NCBI RefSeq assembly: GCF_002964845.1
Contig: NZ_KZ672961.1
Span: 18,310-54,366 of the forward strand
Origin: Thermus tenuipuniceus
Lineage (GTDB): Bacteria > Deinococcota > Deinococci > Deinococcales > Thermaceae
Direction of reading: 5' to 3'
Length of the DNA stretch: 36,057 bases
Part shown: one piece after another, positions 16,072-24,513 of the stretch
Layout: every line of letters starts with the position of its first letter
Position numbering within the stretch: position 1 is the stretch's first letter
Position numbers and translations under genes: made by a program
Notes under the pieces: generated by a model
Seen by the model: the letters and a program-made list of their open reading frames with translations, nothing else
Told to the model about the DNA's origin: nothing
Databases searched by the model: none

Positions 16072-18494
16072 CCCTTTATGGTATCCAGGGGAGCCCCCAG
16101 GGCCAAGGCCTTGAGCTCATGCAGGAGGTGGAGGGCCTCGAGGGGGGTCAGGGTGTTGGGATCCAGGGAGATGAGCTTCTCCAAAACCGCCTCTGCCGCT
16201 CCCTCCCTGCGGGCGGTGAGGACCTGGAGGAGGGACTTGGCCCGTTCCACCACCTCCTTGGGAAGCCCCGCCATCCTGGCCACCTCCACCCCGTAGCTCT
16301 TGGAGGCGGGACCGGGCAGGACCTGGTGGTAGAACACCAAACCCCCTTCCTCCTCCTTGGCGGCCACGTGGAGGTTTTTAAGCCGGGGAAGAGGCAGGGC
16401 GGTGAGCTCGAAGTAGTGGGTAGCGAAGAGGGTGTAGCACCACCTCTCGTGAAGGGCTTCGGCCACGGCGGTGGCGATGGCCACCCCGTCCAAGGAACTC
16501 GTCCCGCGGCCCACCTCGTCCAGAAGGACCAGACTTCTCTCCGTGGCCTCCTTGAGGATCAGGGCCACCTCCTCCATCTCCACCATGAAGGTGCTCCTGC
16601 CCCCCGCCAGGTCGTCGGAGGCCCCGATGCGGGTGAGGATGCGGTCAAAGAGGGGAAGGATGGCCTCCTCCGCGGGCACAAAGCTTCCGATCTGGGCCAG
16701 GAGGGCGATAAGGGCCGTCTGGCGAAGGTAGGTGCTCTTCCCCGCCATGTTGGGCCCGGTGACCAACACCAGGTGGTGGGCTGCCTCCAGGTCGTTGGGG
16801 ACAAAGCTGGTGCGCCGCTCCACCACCGGGTGGCGCCCCCCGCGGATCTGAAGCCGATCGCCAAAACGGGGCCTCACGTAGCCGTAGCGCACCGCCACCT
16901 CCGCCAAGGCGGCATAGACGTCCAGCTCCGCCAGGACCCTGGCCGCCTCCCTGAGGGCCTCCGCCTCCCCTTTGGCCTTCTCCCTAAGTTCCAGAAAGAC
17001 CTCCTCCTCCCGGCGGCGGATCTGGGCCTCGAGGCGGTAGAGCTCCCTTTCCCTCTCCTTGATCTCCGGCAGGGTGTAGCGTTGCCGGTCCTTCAGGGTC
17101 TGGATGGCCTTGTACTCCGAGGGCACCCTCTCGTAGTAGGGTCGGGTAACCTCCAGGTAGTAGCCGAAGACGGCGTTATAGCCCACCTTCAGGGTGGGGA
17201 TGCCGGTTCTGGCCTTCTCCCGCTCCTCCAGCTCCAGGAAGTAGGCCACCCCCTCCCGGTGGGCCTGGCGCAGGGCATCCAGATGGGGATCGTACCCCTC
17301 ACGGATGAGCCCCCCTTCGGAAAGCTTTAGGGAGGGATCCTCCACCAAGGCCGCCCTCAGCTCCTCCAGAAGGGAACCCAGGTCGGGCAGGGCCACCTCC
17401 TCCCCCAAAAGGGCCCGGAGCTCGGGCAGGATCTCCAGGCTACGGCGCAAGGAGCCCAGGTCCCGCGGGGATGCCCGCCCCATCTCCAGCCGGGTGGCCA
17501 GCCTTTCCAGGTCCGCCAGGCGGAAAAGAAGCCGCCTCACCCCCTCCCTTAGGGCCCCTTCCCGCACAAAGCGCTCCACCCGGTCCAGCCTGGCTTCCAG
17601 GGGACCCGCCTCCAGCAAGGGATGGCGCAGCCAGCTTTGCAACAACCTGCGGCCAAAAGCCGTACGGGTTTCGTCCAGAACCCCGAAGAGGGTGTCCTGG
17701 CCCCGGATGGGCTCGAAGACCTCGAGGGCCCTCAAGGTGGCCTCGGGCAGGTGCATGAAGGCCCCCGGGTCATAGGGGCGGAAGGGCCTGGGGGTGAACC
17801 CCTCCCCTTGGGTCCAGCGGGCGTACCAAAGAAGCGCTCCCTGGGCCCGGCGCAGGGCCAGGGGCCCCTCCCCTACCGGTTCAAAGGGAGCCTCCGAAAG
17901 CATAACGGGGAATCGCTTCTGGAATTCTTCCACAAATTCTTGGTTTTCCCTGAGCTCCGGGGCCAGGAGCACCTCGGCGGGACGGTGACGGAACAGCTCG
18001 TCGTAGAGGGCGCTCTTGCTCTTCAAAAGCGTCCCCTTGAACTCCCCTGTGGAAACGTCCAGAAAGGCCACCCCGAACCCATCCCCTGTGGCGATGGCCG
18101 CCAGGTAGTTAGCCTCCTTGGAAAGGAGGGTTTCCTGCACCAGGGTGCCGGGGGTAAGGAGCTGGGTCACCTCCCGTCGCACCAGGCCCTCGGCTTCCTC
18201 CGCCGGTTCCACCTGGTCGGCCACCGCCAGGCGGAAGCCCATCTTGAGAAGCCTTTCCGCGTAGGCGTCAAACGCCCGGATGGGGATCCCCGCCATGGGG
18301 GTGGTGAAGTCCTTGCTGGACTTATGGGTGAGGGCCAGGCCCAGGGCGCGGGCCAGCTTTTCCGCGTCCTCGCCGAAGCACTCGTAAAAGTCCCCCACCT
18401 GGAAGAGGAGGAGGTAGTCCGGGTAGCGGTCCCTAAGCTCCACGTACTGCTGCAGGAGAGGGGGGAGGGGACCTGGACCTTCGCCCTTGAGCAT
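16068..18494 (-). CDS. mutS: DNA mismatch repair protein MutS
   Basis: The 808-residue protein recognises mismatches and small loops. The mismatch-wedge motif GDFYE contains Phe36 and Glu38, corresponding to Phe39 and Glu41 of T. aquaticus MutS. Connector, clamp and lever domains follow. The C-terminal ABC ATPase has Walker A GPNMAGKST and Walker B LVLLDEVGRGTSS, followed by ATHYFELT. ATG 18494 (MLKGEGPGPL) is chosen because TATGAT lies seven bases upstream and the length matches Thermus MutS. An in-frame start at 18551 would add 19 residues not seen in T. aquaticus MutS as I recall it. It forms a tight operon with mutL. Confidence 0.97.
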   Translation of the reverse strand: MLKGEGPGPLPPLLQQYVELRDRYPDYLLLFQVGDFYECFGEDAEKLARALGLALTHKSSKDFTTPMAGIPIRAFDAYAERLLKMGFRLAVADQVEPAEEAEGLVRREVTQLLTPGTLVQETLLSKEANYLAAIATGDGFGVAFLDVSTGEFKGTLLKSKSALYDELFRHRPAEVLLAPELRENQEFVEEFQKRFPVMLSEAPFEPVGEGPLALRRAQGALLWYARWTQGEGFTPRPFRPYDPGAFMHLPEATLRALEVFEPIRGQDTLFGVLDETRTAFGRRLLQSWLRHPLLEAGPLEARLDRVERFVREGALREGVRRLLFRLADLERLATRLEMGRASPRDLGSLRRSLEILPELRALLGEEVALPDLGSLLEELRAALVEDPSLKLSEGGLIREGYDPHLDALRQAHREGVAYFLELEEREKARTGIPTLKVGYNAVFGYYLEVTRPYYERVPSEYKAIQTLKDRQRYTLPEIKERERELYRLEAQIRRREEEVFLELREKAKGEAEALREAARVLAELDVYAALAEVAVRYGYVRPRFGDRLQIRGGRHPVVERRTSFVPNDLEAAHHLVLVTGPNMAGKSTYLRQTALIALLAQIGSFVPAEEAILPLFDRILTRIGASDDLAGGRSTFMVEMEEVALILKEATERSLVLLDEVGRGTSSLDGVAIATAVAEALHERWCYTLFATHYFELTALPLPRLKNLHVAAKEEEGGLVFYHQVLPGPASKSYGVEVARMAGLPKEVVERAKSLLQVLTARREGAAEAVLEKLISLDPNTLTPLEALHLLHELKALALGAPLDTIKG

Positions 18495-18501
18495 AGCCCC
18501 T

Positions 18502-18507
18502 ATCATA
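18502..18507 (-). promoter_or_regulatory. -10 box of mutS-mutL (leaderless)
   Basis: TATGAT on the minus strand is followed by seven bases and the mutS ATG. Two copies of TATACGGG, 10 bp apart, cover the region between this box and the expected -35 position. Confidence 0.55.
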
Positions 18508-18512
18508 ATTCT

Positions 18513-18530
18513 CCCGTATACCCCCGTATA
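18513..18530. repeat. Tandem CCCGTATA, two copies one helical turn apart
   Basis: CCCGTATA occurs at 18513-18520 and again at 18523-18530, a 10-bp period. The pair lies upstream of mutS and about 55 bp from the divergent sulfite dehydrogenase promoter. The same GTATACGGGAG string also occurs just before the first TAXI gene, at 7315-7325. A role as protein-binding sites or alternative -10 elements is possible. Confidence 0.4.
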
Positions 18531-18583
18531 AGCTACACCAAATATACCCATCCATATCGCAATAAATCAGGCCCTACCCGAAC

Positions 18584-18613
18584 TTGACATGGGTAAGGTG
18601 TAGCCCTTAGTAT
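18584..18613 (+). promoter_or_regulatory. Promoter of the sulfite dehydrogenase operon
   Basis: TTGACA (18584-18589) and TAGTAT (18608-18613) are separated by 18 bp. Transcription would start near 18620, giving a leader of about 50 nt with the ribosome site GAGGAGGAG just before the ATG at 18669. Confidence 0.7.
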
Positions 18614-18668
18614 AGGGCTCAAATCGCAAGGGACAAAAGTCCAAGATTTCCCAACGAGGAGGAGCAGG

Positions 18669-19892
18669 ATGGAGAAGTTAAACCGGCGCACCACGTTGAA
18701 GCTCATGGGCATGGGAGCTGCCTTGTTGGCCGCAGGGGGGCGGGGGCTGGCCCAGCAAGCTCCCACCGCTGACCAGCTGGTGAAGGGCAAGAACCCCAAG
18801 ATGATTGTCCTCTCCCAGCGTCCCATTGTTCTGGAAACCCCCTATGACCTCTTGGTGAGCAACCCCGAGCGCACCCCCAAGGAAATCCTCTACATCCGCA
18901 ACAACGTGGACCTTCCTGGCTACAACACCGTGGAGGGGGGGAACCTTGAGGGATGGAAGGTGGAGGTGGGCGGCCTGGTAGACAAACCCTTCAGCTTTGA
19001 GGCCAAAGAACTCCTCTCCTTGCCCCAGCACGAGGTCACTATGGTCCTGCAATGCTCGGGCAACGGCCGTTCCCTCTACCAGCCGCGCGCCTCCGGCAAC
19101 CCCTGGAAGCGGGGGGGTGTGGGCAACGTCACCTTCCGGGGCGTGCGCCTTAAGGACCTCCTGGCCGCCAAAGGGGTCAAGCTGGGAGAAAAGGCCTATT
19201 ACATCACCGCTCACGCCAGCCGTCAGGGCAACGCCCCAGAGTTCGTGCGCTCCGTGCCCATCCATGCCCTGGAAAATGCCCTTCTGGCCCTCTCCATGAA
19301 CGGGGAACCGCTGCCCGCCGTTCATGGAGGCCCCATTCGCCTGGTCTTCCCCGGGTACTTCGGGGTCAACAACGTAAAGTGGGTGGAGAAGATCGAATTT
19401 ACTGAGGCTGAGAACACCACCGCGGAACAGATCCCCCGCTACCGGGTACCCACCATTCCCAACGCCGCCATCCCCTTCCTGCCCCAAGAGCCTGGGAAAA
19501 CTTACCCCTATACCTTCCAAAACTCCCGCCCCAACTGGCTGGTCACCCTCAACAGCTTCATCTTTGCCCCCCTCGAGGGCCAGACGGTAGAAGGCCCCTA
19601 CGTGCGGGTGGAGGGAGTCGCCTTTAACGACGGCATCGTCCCCATCGTGAGCGTGGAGGTGTCCACCAACGGCGGCCGCACCTGGCACCAAGCCCAACTG
19701 GAACGCCAGGAAAAGAGCTTCGGCTGGATCCGCTGGCGGAACACCCTCTACCTCCGCCCCGGGGAGCACGAGATCATGGCCCGGGCCTGGGACGCTGCAG
19801 GCCGCAGCCAGCCCCTGGACGGCAACATCGCCTGGAACGAGAGGGGCTACGAGTACAGCGGGGTGATGCGGGTAAAGTTCGTCGTGACCTGA
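18669..19892 (+). CDS. Sulfite dehydrogenase, molybdopterin subunit (Tat-exported)
   Basis: The 407-residue enzyme belongs to the sulfite oxidase family and probably oxidises sulfite to sulfate in the periplasm. A twin-arginine signal is present (NRRTTLKLMGMG, followed by a hydrophobic stretch and GLAQQ). The molybdenum-ligating cysteine is Cys129 in VLQCSGNGRS. Further family landmarks are GVRLKDLL, HGGPIRLVFPGYFGVNNVKW, and a C-terminal Mo-co dimerisation domain (PYVRVEGVAFNDG, STNGGRTW). The neighbouring dihaem cytochrome c is the likely electron acceptor, making a SorAB-like sulfite:cytochrome c oxidoreductase. The haem b5 domain found in animal sulfite oxidases is absent. Confidence 0.9.
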   Translation: MEKLNRRTTLKLMGMGAALLAAGGRGLAQQAPTADQLVKGKNPKMIVLSQRPIVLETPYDLLVSNPERTPKEILYIRNNVDLPGYNTVEGGNLEGWKVEVGGLVDKPFSFEAKELLSLPQHEVTMVLQCSGNGRSLYQPRASGNPWKRGGVGNVTFRGVRLKDLLAAKGVKLGEKAYYITAHASRQGNAPEFVRSVPIHALENALLALSMNGEPLPAVHGGPIRLVFPGYFGVNNVKWVEKIEFTEAENTTAEQIPRYRVPTIPNAAIPFLPQEPGKTYPYTFQNSRPNWLVTLNSFIFAPLEGQTVEGPYVRVEGVAFNDGIVPIVSVEVSTNGGRTWHQAQLERQEKSFGWIRWRNTLYLRPGEHEIMARAWDAAGRSQPLDGNIAWNERGYEYSGVMRVKFVVT

Positions 19893-19979
19893 GGCTTGGG
19901 AAAGACCCTGGGGGAATCCGTGGGCCTATGTGTGGGGTCACCCCCAAACCTTACAAGGACTGAGACTTAAAGTGACAGC

Positions 19980-20672
19980 ATGAGAAAACTTCTCCCGACC
20001 TTGACAATCGCTGCTTTTGGCCTGACGGGATACCTGGCCTTGAGCCAGTTCACCCTACCCGAGGGTCCCGGCCAAGAAGTGGTGCTGGCCAAGTGCCAGG
20101 CTTGCCACGACATCGGCTTCGTGGCCCGCGAGCGGCTTTCGCGGGAACGCTGGGACGCCGTCATCAACGAGATGGTCATGCGGGGCCTGCAGGTGACCCC
20201 AGAGGAACGCGCCGTAATCCTGGACTACCTGGCCACCTACCTGGGCACCGAACCCCCACCTGCCCCGCCGCCAGCCCAGGCCGCCGCCCCAAAGACCGGA
20301 GCCCAGGTCTACGCCAACTGCCAGGGGTGCCACGGACCCCAAGGCGAAGGCAACCCGCCCACCTTTCCCCCCCTCAAAGGGCACGTGGAAAGCCTGCTCA
20401 AGGCGGAAGGCGGTCGGGAGTATCTCCTCCTGGCCGTGCTTTATGGCGTGCAAGGGGAAGTCCAGATCGAAGGCCAGAAGTACACGGGCATCATGCCGGG
20501 CTTCGCCTGGCTTTCCGACGAGGAGCTGGCCCTGGTCCTCAACCATCTGGCGGCCTGGGGGGCCCCTCAAGGGTTCAGGCCCTTCACACCAGACGAGGTG
20601 AAGGCGGCCCGGGCCAAGCCCTTTACCCCAGAGGAGGTTCTGAAACTTCGGCAGGGGCTTAAACTGCCATGA
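19980..20672 (+). CDS. Dihaem cytochrome c, partner of the sulfite dehydrogenase
   Basis: The 230-residue exported cytochrome has two haem c sites: CQACH at residues 39-43 and CQGCH at 114-118. An N-terminal signal or anchor (about residues 4-22) and a Pro/Ala-rich linker (residues 91-104) separate two cytochrome domains. Met172 in GIMPGF is the probable axial ligand of the second haem; Met65 or Met67 may serve the first. It would carry electrons from sulfite oxidation toward the terminal oxidase. The 87-nt gap from the upstream gene lacks a clear promoter or ribosome site. Its 3' end overlaps the MOSC gene as ATGA. Confidence 0.92.
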   Translation: MRKLLPTLTIAAFGLTGYLALSQFTLPEGPGQEVVLAKCQACHDIGFVARERLSRERWDAVINEMVMRGLQVTPEERAVILDYLATYLGTEPPPAPPPAQAAAPKTGAQVYANCQGCHGPQGEGNPPTFPPLKGHVESLLKAEGGREYLLLAVLYGVQGEVQIEGQKYTGIMPGFAWLSDEELALVLNHLAAWGAPQGFRPFTPDEVKAARAKPFTPEEVLKLRQGLKLP

Positions 20673-21109
20673 GCGGGAAGGTCGTCTCCCTCCACCTGGG
20701 GCTGGGCTCGGGGTTACCCAAGCCCCGGGTGGAGGTCTTGGAGCTGGTGGCCGGCTTCGGGGCCAAAGGGGACCGGCATGCGGGTAAGGACCCCGACCGG
20801 GCGGTCCTGGTGGCCGGCCTTCCCTCCTACGAAAAGGCCAACGGGGCCGGCATCGAGCTTCCCTTTGGAGCCTTAGGGGAGAACCTCCTTTTGGATCTCG
20901 ACCCCCACGACCTCCCCCCAGGTACCCGCCTAAGGGTAGGGGAAGCCCTTTTGGAGTTCTCCTACGTATGCACGGTCTGCTCCAGCCTTTCCCAGTTTGA
21001 CCTGAGGCTTCCCAAGCTCCTCTATGGGGGCCGGGGGCTTTACGCCCGGGTCCTCGAGGGGGGGCTGGTGCGGGTGGGGGACCCCGTCCAGGTGCTTTTA
21101 GCCGTTTAA
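20669..21109 (+). CDS. MOSC domain protein
   Basis: The 146-residue protein consists of a single MOSC domain, the fold shared with the C-terminal domain of molybdenum cofactor sulfurase. Recognisable parts are GDRHAGKDPDRAVLV, GALGENLLL, PGTRLRVGEALLEF, and a cysteine pair in YVCTVCSSL, where the conserved MOSC cysteine is expected. Stand-alone MOSC proteins are thought to bind sulfur or molybdenum cofactor, but few have known functions. Its ATG overlaps the cytochrome stop by four bases, so it belongs to the sulfite dehydrogenase operon. A role in cofactor handling for that enzyme is likely but inferred. Confidence 0.85.
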   Translation: MSGKVVSLHLGLGSGLPKPRVEVLELVAGFGAKGDRHAGKDPDRAVLVAGLPSYEKANGAGIELPFGALGENLLLDLDPHDLPPGTRLRVGEALLEFSYVCTVCSSLSQFDLRLPKLLYGGRGLYARVLEGGLVRVGDPVQVLLAV

Positions 21110-21121
21110 CCGTGAAACCAG

Positions 21122-21151
21122 GGGGCCCGGGGGAAGCGTTCCCCGGGCCCC
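21122..21151. terminator. Strong hairpin between convergent MOSC and nucleotidase genes
   Basis: An 11-bp perfect stem, GGGGCCCGGGG with CCCCGGGCCCC, encloses an 8-nt loop. It is followed on the plus strand by ATTTGCTTT, a modest T-rich tract. It can act in both directions because genes end on both sides. Confidence 0.75.
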
Positions 21152-21180
21152 ATTTGCTTTCCCAGTGGGCCCACAGCGGT

Positions 21181-22839
21181 TTAAACGCCCACTCCTATGG
21201 GAAGTCCAAAAGCCCAGTAGGCAGGCTTTTCCCCTTTGGGTTCGTTCAGCACCTCAATCCGCCCCTCGAGGCTCGCCTCCACCTCCTTGAGCTCCTTGAG
21301 GTAGTCCATGAAGCTTTCCGCATCGCTGAAGCCGGTGTCCACCCGGTAACCCTGGGCCTCCTTCAAAACGGTGAAGCCGTCCCCCCCGGCGGCGATGAAG
21401 TTGTTCACCGCCACCCGGTAGGTGGCCTCGAGGTCCAGGGGCACATAGCCCTTCTCCGTCCTCACCTCCACCCGCACCACCCGGTCCCCTGCGGGGCGGG
21501 CAAGGTCAAAGGCGTAGCGCAGGCCGGAAACCTGGAGGAAGCGGCCCGCCCCCTGCTCCCACTGGGACACGCCGTTTTCCAGTGCGGCCTTGATCTCCTT
21601 GCCCTTCAGGTCCATGACCACCAGGGTGTTGCCGAAGGGCAGGACCTCGTAGACCTTGCCCACGGTGATGGGCCCCTTGGGGATGGTGGCCCGGATGCCG
21701 CCGCCGTTTTGCAGGGCGATCTGCACCCCGGCATTCCGGGTCTTCCAGACCATGCCGTCGGCGATGAGGTTGCCCAGGTTGCTCTCCCGCTTGCGCACGA
21801 TGGCCCTTTCGCCGATGAGGTCCACCTTGGCCTGGGCGATCACCTGGCCCATCAGGGCCATGACCGGCTGGGCGTAGGCCAGGAGGGCCTCCTTGGCGAA
21901 GAAGTCCTCAGGGGCCACCTCAGGGGTCATGAGGAAGGGCTCACCCTTGTAGGCAAGGAGCTCCCCCTTGGCGTCAAAGGTGACCTCCAAGAGGCCCACC
22001 ACCTTCCCCCACTCCCAGGCCTGCACCACCAAGACGTCCTTGCCCTCGGGGTTCTTCACCACCGTGGGGTAGGGGCCCGCCGGGTTAAGCTCCTTGTGGG
22101 GGAAGCTCCCCAAGAGGGTGTGGGAGTGCCCGCCCACGATCACCTGGGCCCCCACGAGCCTCCGGGCCAGCTTCAGGTCCTCGGCGTAGCCCAGGTGGGA
22201 GAGGACGATGATCTTGTTCACTCCCTTTTGCAGGAGCTCGTATACCGCTTTCTGGGCGGTCTCGTAGGGGTCCAGGAAGTCCACGGTGGGCCCGGGGTTG
22301 GCGATCTCCCGGGTGTCCGGGGTGGTGAGGCCGATCACCCCCACCTTTTCCCCGCCCACCAAAACCACGGCATAGGGGGTAAAGAGCCCCTTGAGCCTGG
22401 GCTCCCGCTCCACCCCCACGTTGGCGGACACCACCTTAAACCGGGCTCCCTTCAAAAACTCCGCCAGGGGACCCGGCCCCAGGTCAAACTCGTGGTTGCC
22501 CAGGGCCATCACCCGGTAAAGGGCCCGGTGCATGAAGTACCGGTCCGCCAGGCCCCGGTACTGGTTGAAGTACAGGGTGCCCTGGAAGACGTCCCCAGCA
22601 TCCAAGAAGAGGAGGTTCTTCCGGCCCGCCCTCAGCCGGTCAAAAAAGGCAATCCGCTGGGCCACACCCCCCACCCTCACCTTCTTGCCGGAAAGGGTGA
22701 GCTCCATGGGCTCCAGGTGAGCGTGGGTGTCGTTGGTGTGCACCAGGGTGAGGGTAAACCCCCCCTGGGCCCGCCCCAAGCCCAGGCCCGCCAAACCTAA
22801 AGCCGCTCCTGCCTTCAATATCTCGCGCCGCTTATACAT
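21181..22839 (-). CDS. Exported 5'-nucleotidase / cyclic phosphodiesterase
   Basis: This 552-residue protein belongs to the UshA-like 5'-nucleotidase family, which hydrolyses nucleotides and sugar nucleotides outside the cytoplasm. The signal region MYKRREILKAGAALG has a twin-arginine motif. The metallophosphatase domain shows HTNDTHAHLEP, LDAGDVFQGT, ALGNHEFDLG, VLSHLG and VGGHSHT, all metal-site blocks. The C-terminal 5_nucleotid_C domain has NGGGIRATIPKG and LPFGNTLVVMDLKG, which bind the base. ATG 22839 has GGAGGT five bases upstream. No operon partner is present. Roles in phosphate or nucleoside scavenging are likely; the natural substrate is not fixed by sequence. Confidence 0.92.
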   Translation of the reverse strand: MYKRREILKAGAALGLAGLGLGRAQGGFTLTLVHTNDTHAHLEPMELTLSGKKVRVGGVAQRIAFFDRLRAGRKNLLFLDAGDVFQGTLYFNQYRGLADRYFMHRALYRVMALGNHEFDLGPGPLAEFLKGARFKVVSANVGVEREPRLKGLFTPYAVVLVGGEKVGVIGLTTPDTREIANPGPTVDFLDPYETAQKAVYELLQKGVNKIIVLSHLGYAEDLKLARRLVGAQVIVGGHSHTLLGSFPHKELNPAGPYPTVVKNPEGKDVLVVQAWEWGKVVGLLEVTFDAKGELLAYKGEPFLMTPEVAPEDFFAKEALLAYAQPVMALMGQVIAQAKVDLIGERAIVRKRESNLGNLIADGMVWKTRNAGVQIALQNGGGIRATIPKGPITVGKVYEVLPFGNTLVVMDLKGKEIKAALENGVSQWEQGAGRFLQVSGLRYAFDLARPAGDRVVRVEVRTEKGYVPLDLEATYRVAVNNFIAAGGDGFTVLKEAQGYRVDTGFSDAESFMDYLKELKEVEASLEGRIEVLNEPKGEKPAYWAFGLPIGVGV

Positions 22840-22934
22840 ACCCGACCTCCAGGCTTCAGTCTACCCAAGGCCGGGTCAGCTCAGGGTCAAGGACCTCGAG
22901 GCCAGGCCCTCCTTGACGGGTGACAGGCACCAAC

Positions 22935-22964
22935 TTGACAGTGTGCATATCTTTGCTGTACACT
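22935..22964 (+). promoter_or_regulatory. glnA promoter with internal inverted repeat
   Basis: TTGACA (22935-22940) and TACACT (22959-22964) are 18 bp apart. AGTGTGCA (22940-22947) and TGTACACT (22957-22964) form an inverted repeat with 7 of 8 matches that fills the spacer and -10 box, as an operator would. It does not fit the GlnR/TnrA consensus TGTNAN7TNACA. Confidence 0.65.
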
Positions 22965-23027
22965 TTGCGCAATCTGCTGGGGGGAAAGGGGCGAATCCGC
23001 AACCTCGGCAGGTCAAGGAGGTTAAAA

Positions 23028-24368
23028 ATGGCGTACACCAAGGCGGAAATCCTCAAGGCGCTCCGAGAGGAGAAGGTCAGGTTCCTCAGGCTCCAGATCA
23101 CCGACATCCTGGGCGTGGTGAAGAACGTGGAGGTCCCTGAGTCCCAGTTTGAGAAGGCCCTGGACGGGGAGATCATGTTCGACGGCTCCTCCATCGAGGG
23201 CTTCACCCGCATCGAGGAGTCTGACATGCTCCTCAAGCCTGACTACAACACCTTCGTCATCCTCCCCGATGGCCTGGAAGACCCCGCCCGTGGCCGGGTG
23301 GCCCGGCTCATCTGCGATGTGACCTACCCCGACGGCCGTCCCTTCGAGGGGGACCCCCGGTACGTGCTGAAGCGCCAAGTGGAACGGTTGCAAAAGCTTG
23401 GCTTTGACAACATGTATGCGGGCCCCGAACCGGAGTTCTTCCTCTTCCTCAGGACCCTCGAGGGCCTTCCCACCGTGGAAACCCACGACCGGGCGGGCTA
23501 CTTCGACCTGGCCCCCATCGACAAGGGGGAGGAGGCCCGGCGGGACATGGTGAATGTCCTGGTGGCCATGGGTTTTGAGATCGAGGCCTCCCACCACGAG
23601 GTGGCCCCGGGTCAGCACGAGATCGACTTCAAGTACGCCGATGCCCTCACCACCGCCGACAACATCGCCACCTTCAAGTGGGTGGTGAAGAAGGTGGCCC
23701 TAAACCACGGCCTCCACGCCACCTTCCTCCCTAAGCCCATCCGGGGCATCAACGGCAGCGGCATGCACACCCACCTTTCCCTCTTCAAGAACGGGGAGAA
23801 CGCCTTCTTTGACCCCGAGGCCGAGTACCAGCTTTCCCAGACGGCGTTGCACTTCATCGCTGGGCTTCTGGAACACGCGGAGGGCATGGTGGCCATCACC
23901 AACCCCTTGGTGAACTCCTACAAGCGCCTCACCCCCGGGTACGAAGCCCCCACCAACATCGCCTGGTCGGCAGCCAACCGCTCCGCCATGATCCGCATCC
24001 CCGCCCGCCGGGGCGTGGGCACCCGGGCCGAGCTCCGGATGCCCGATCCCTCCTCCAACCCCTACCTGGCCCTGGCAGTCATGGCTGCAGCGGCAGCGGA
24101 TGGGATCGAGCGAAAGCTCCTCCCCCCGCCCCCCATCCAGCGCAACATCTACCAGATGAGCGTGCGGGAACGGCGCAAGCACAAGATCCGCGAGCTCCCG
24201 GGAACCCTAAGGGAGGCCCTCGAGGCCCTCAGGAAAGACCCGGTGATCCGCGAGGCCCTCGGCGAACACGTGTATACCCACTTCCTCCAGGCCAAGCAGA
24301 TGGAGTGGGACGACTACCGGGTCACGGTCCACCAGTGGGAGCTGGACCAGTACCTGGCCACGTACTGA
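23028..24368 (+). CDS. glnA: Glutamine synthetase type I
   Basis: The 446-residue enzyme makes glutamine from glutamate, ammonia and ATP, the main ammonium-assimilation step. Family landmarks are FDGSSIEGF near residue 51, [46 protein letters not shown] and [14 protein letters not shown]. The C-terminal region reads [12 protein letters not shown] and lacks the NLYDLPPEE adenylylation block, so this is the short GSI-alpha form, controlled by feedback and not by adenylylation. ATG 23028 is chosen because AAGGAGGT (23015-23022) precedes it. The gene has its own promoter and terminator and appears monocistronic. Downstream lies the Liv amino-acid uptake operon. Confidence 0.96.
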   Translation: MAYTKAEILKALREEKVRFLRLQITDILGVVKNVEVPESQFEKALDGEIMFDGSSIEGFTRIEESDMLLKPDYNTFVILPDGLEDPARGRVARLICDVTYPDGRPFEGDPRYVLKRQVERLQKLGFDNMYAGPEPEFFLFLRTLEGLPTVETHDRAGYFDLAPIDKGEEARRDMVNVLVAMGFEIEASHHEVAPGQHEIDFKYADALTTADNIATFKWVVKKVALNHGLHATFLPKPIRGINGSGMHTHLSLFKNGENAFFDPEAEYQLSQTALHFIAGLLEHAEGMVAITNPLVNSYKRLTPGYEAPTNIAWSAANRSAMIRIPARRGVGTRAELRMPDPSSNPYLALAVMAAAAADGIERKLLPPPPIQRNIYQMSVRERRKHKIRELPGTLREALEALRKDPVIREALGEHVYTHFLQAKQMEWDDYRVTVHQWELDQYLATY

Positions 24369-24383
24369 GGGTGGGTATGGCGT

Positions 24384-24405
24384 CCCTCCCCCTTCGGGGG
24401 GAGGG
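24384..24405 (+). terminator. glnA terminator hairpin
   Basis: CCCTCCCCC (24384-24392) pairs perfectly with GGGGGAGGG (24397-24405) across a stable TTCG loop. Only two T residues follow, so termination efficiency is uncertain. Confidence 0.65.
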
Positions 24406-24443
24406 GTTGACCCATGGGTCAGGCATAAACTTACGAGGGGGCA

Positions 24444-24474
24444 TTGACAAGAACCGGTACCCCCCCCTTAGAAT
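24444..24474 (+). promoter_or_regulatory. Promoter of the liv operon
   Basis: TTGACA (24444-24449) is followed after 19 bp by TAGAAT (24469-24474). The spacer is longer than usual and includes eight consecutive C residues, which may make it depend on an activator or DNA geometry. Confidence 0.6.
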
Positions 24475-24513
24475 GGGGCCGCAACGTGAACGCGTGCGCT
24501 TAAGGAGGTGCTT

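Noticed and set aside
19931-19946. TGGGG/CCCCA hairpin between the sulfite dehydrogenase and cytochrome genes
   Set aside because: The stem is only 5 bp with no T-run. It is common by chance at this base composition.
21112-22800. Long plus-strand open frame opposite the 5'-nucleotidase
   Set aside because: It is an antisense shadow created by high G+C. The minus strand has complete nucleotidase motifs, and the plus frame is a monotonous run of His, Gly, Leu and Val.
22913-22918. TTGACG as a second glnA -35 box
   Set aside because: There is no reasonable -10 box 16-19 bp downstream. It may be a spaced TGAC repeat, but this is too weak to list.
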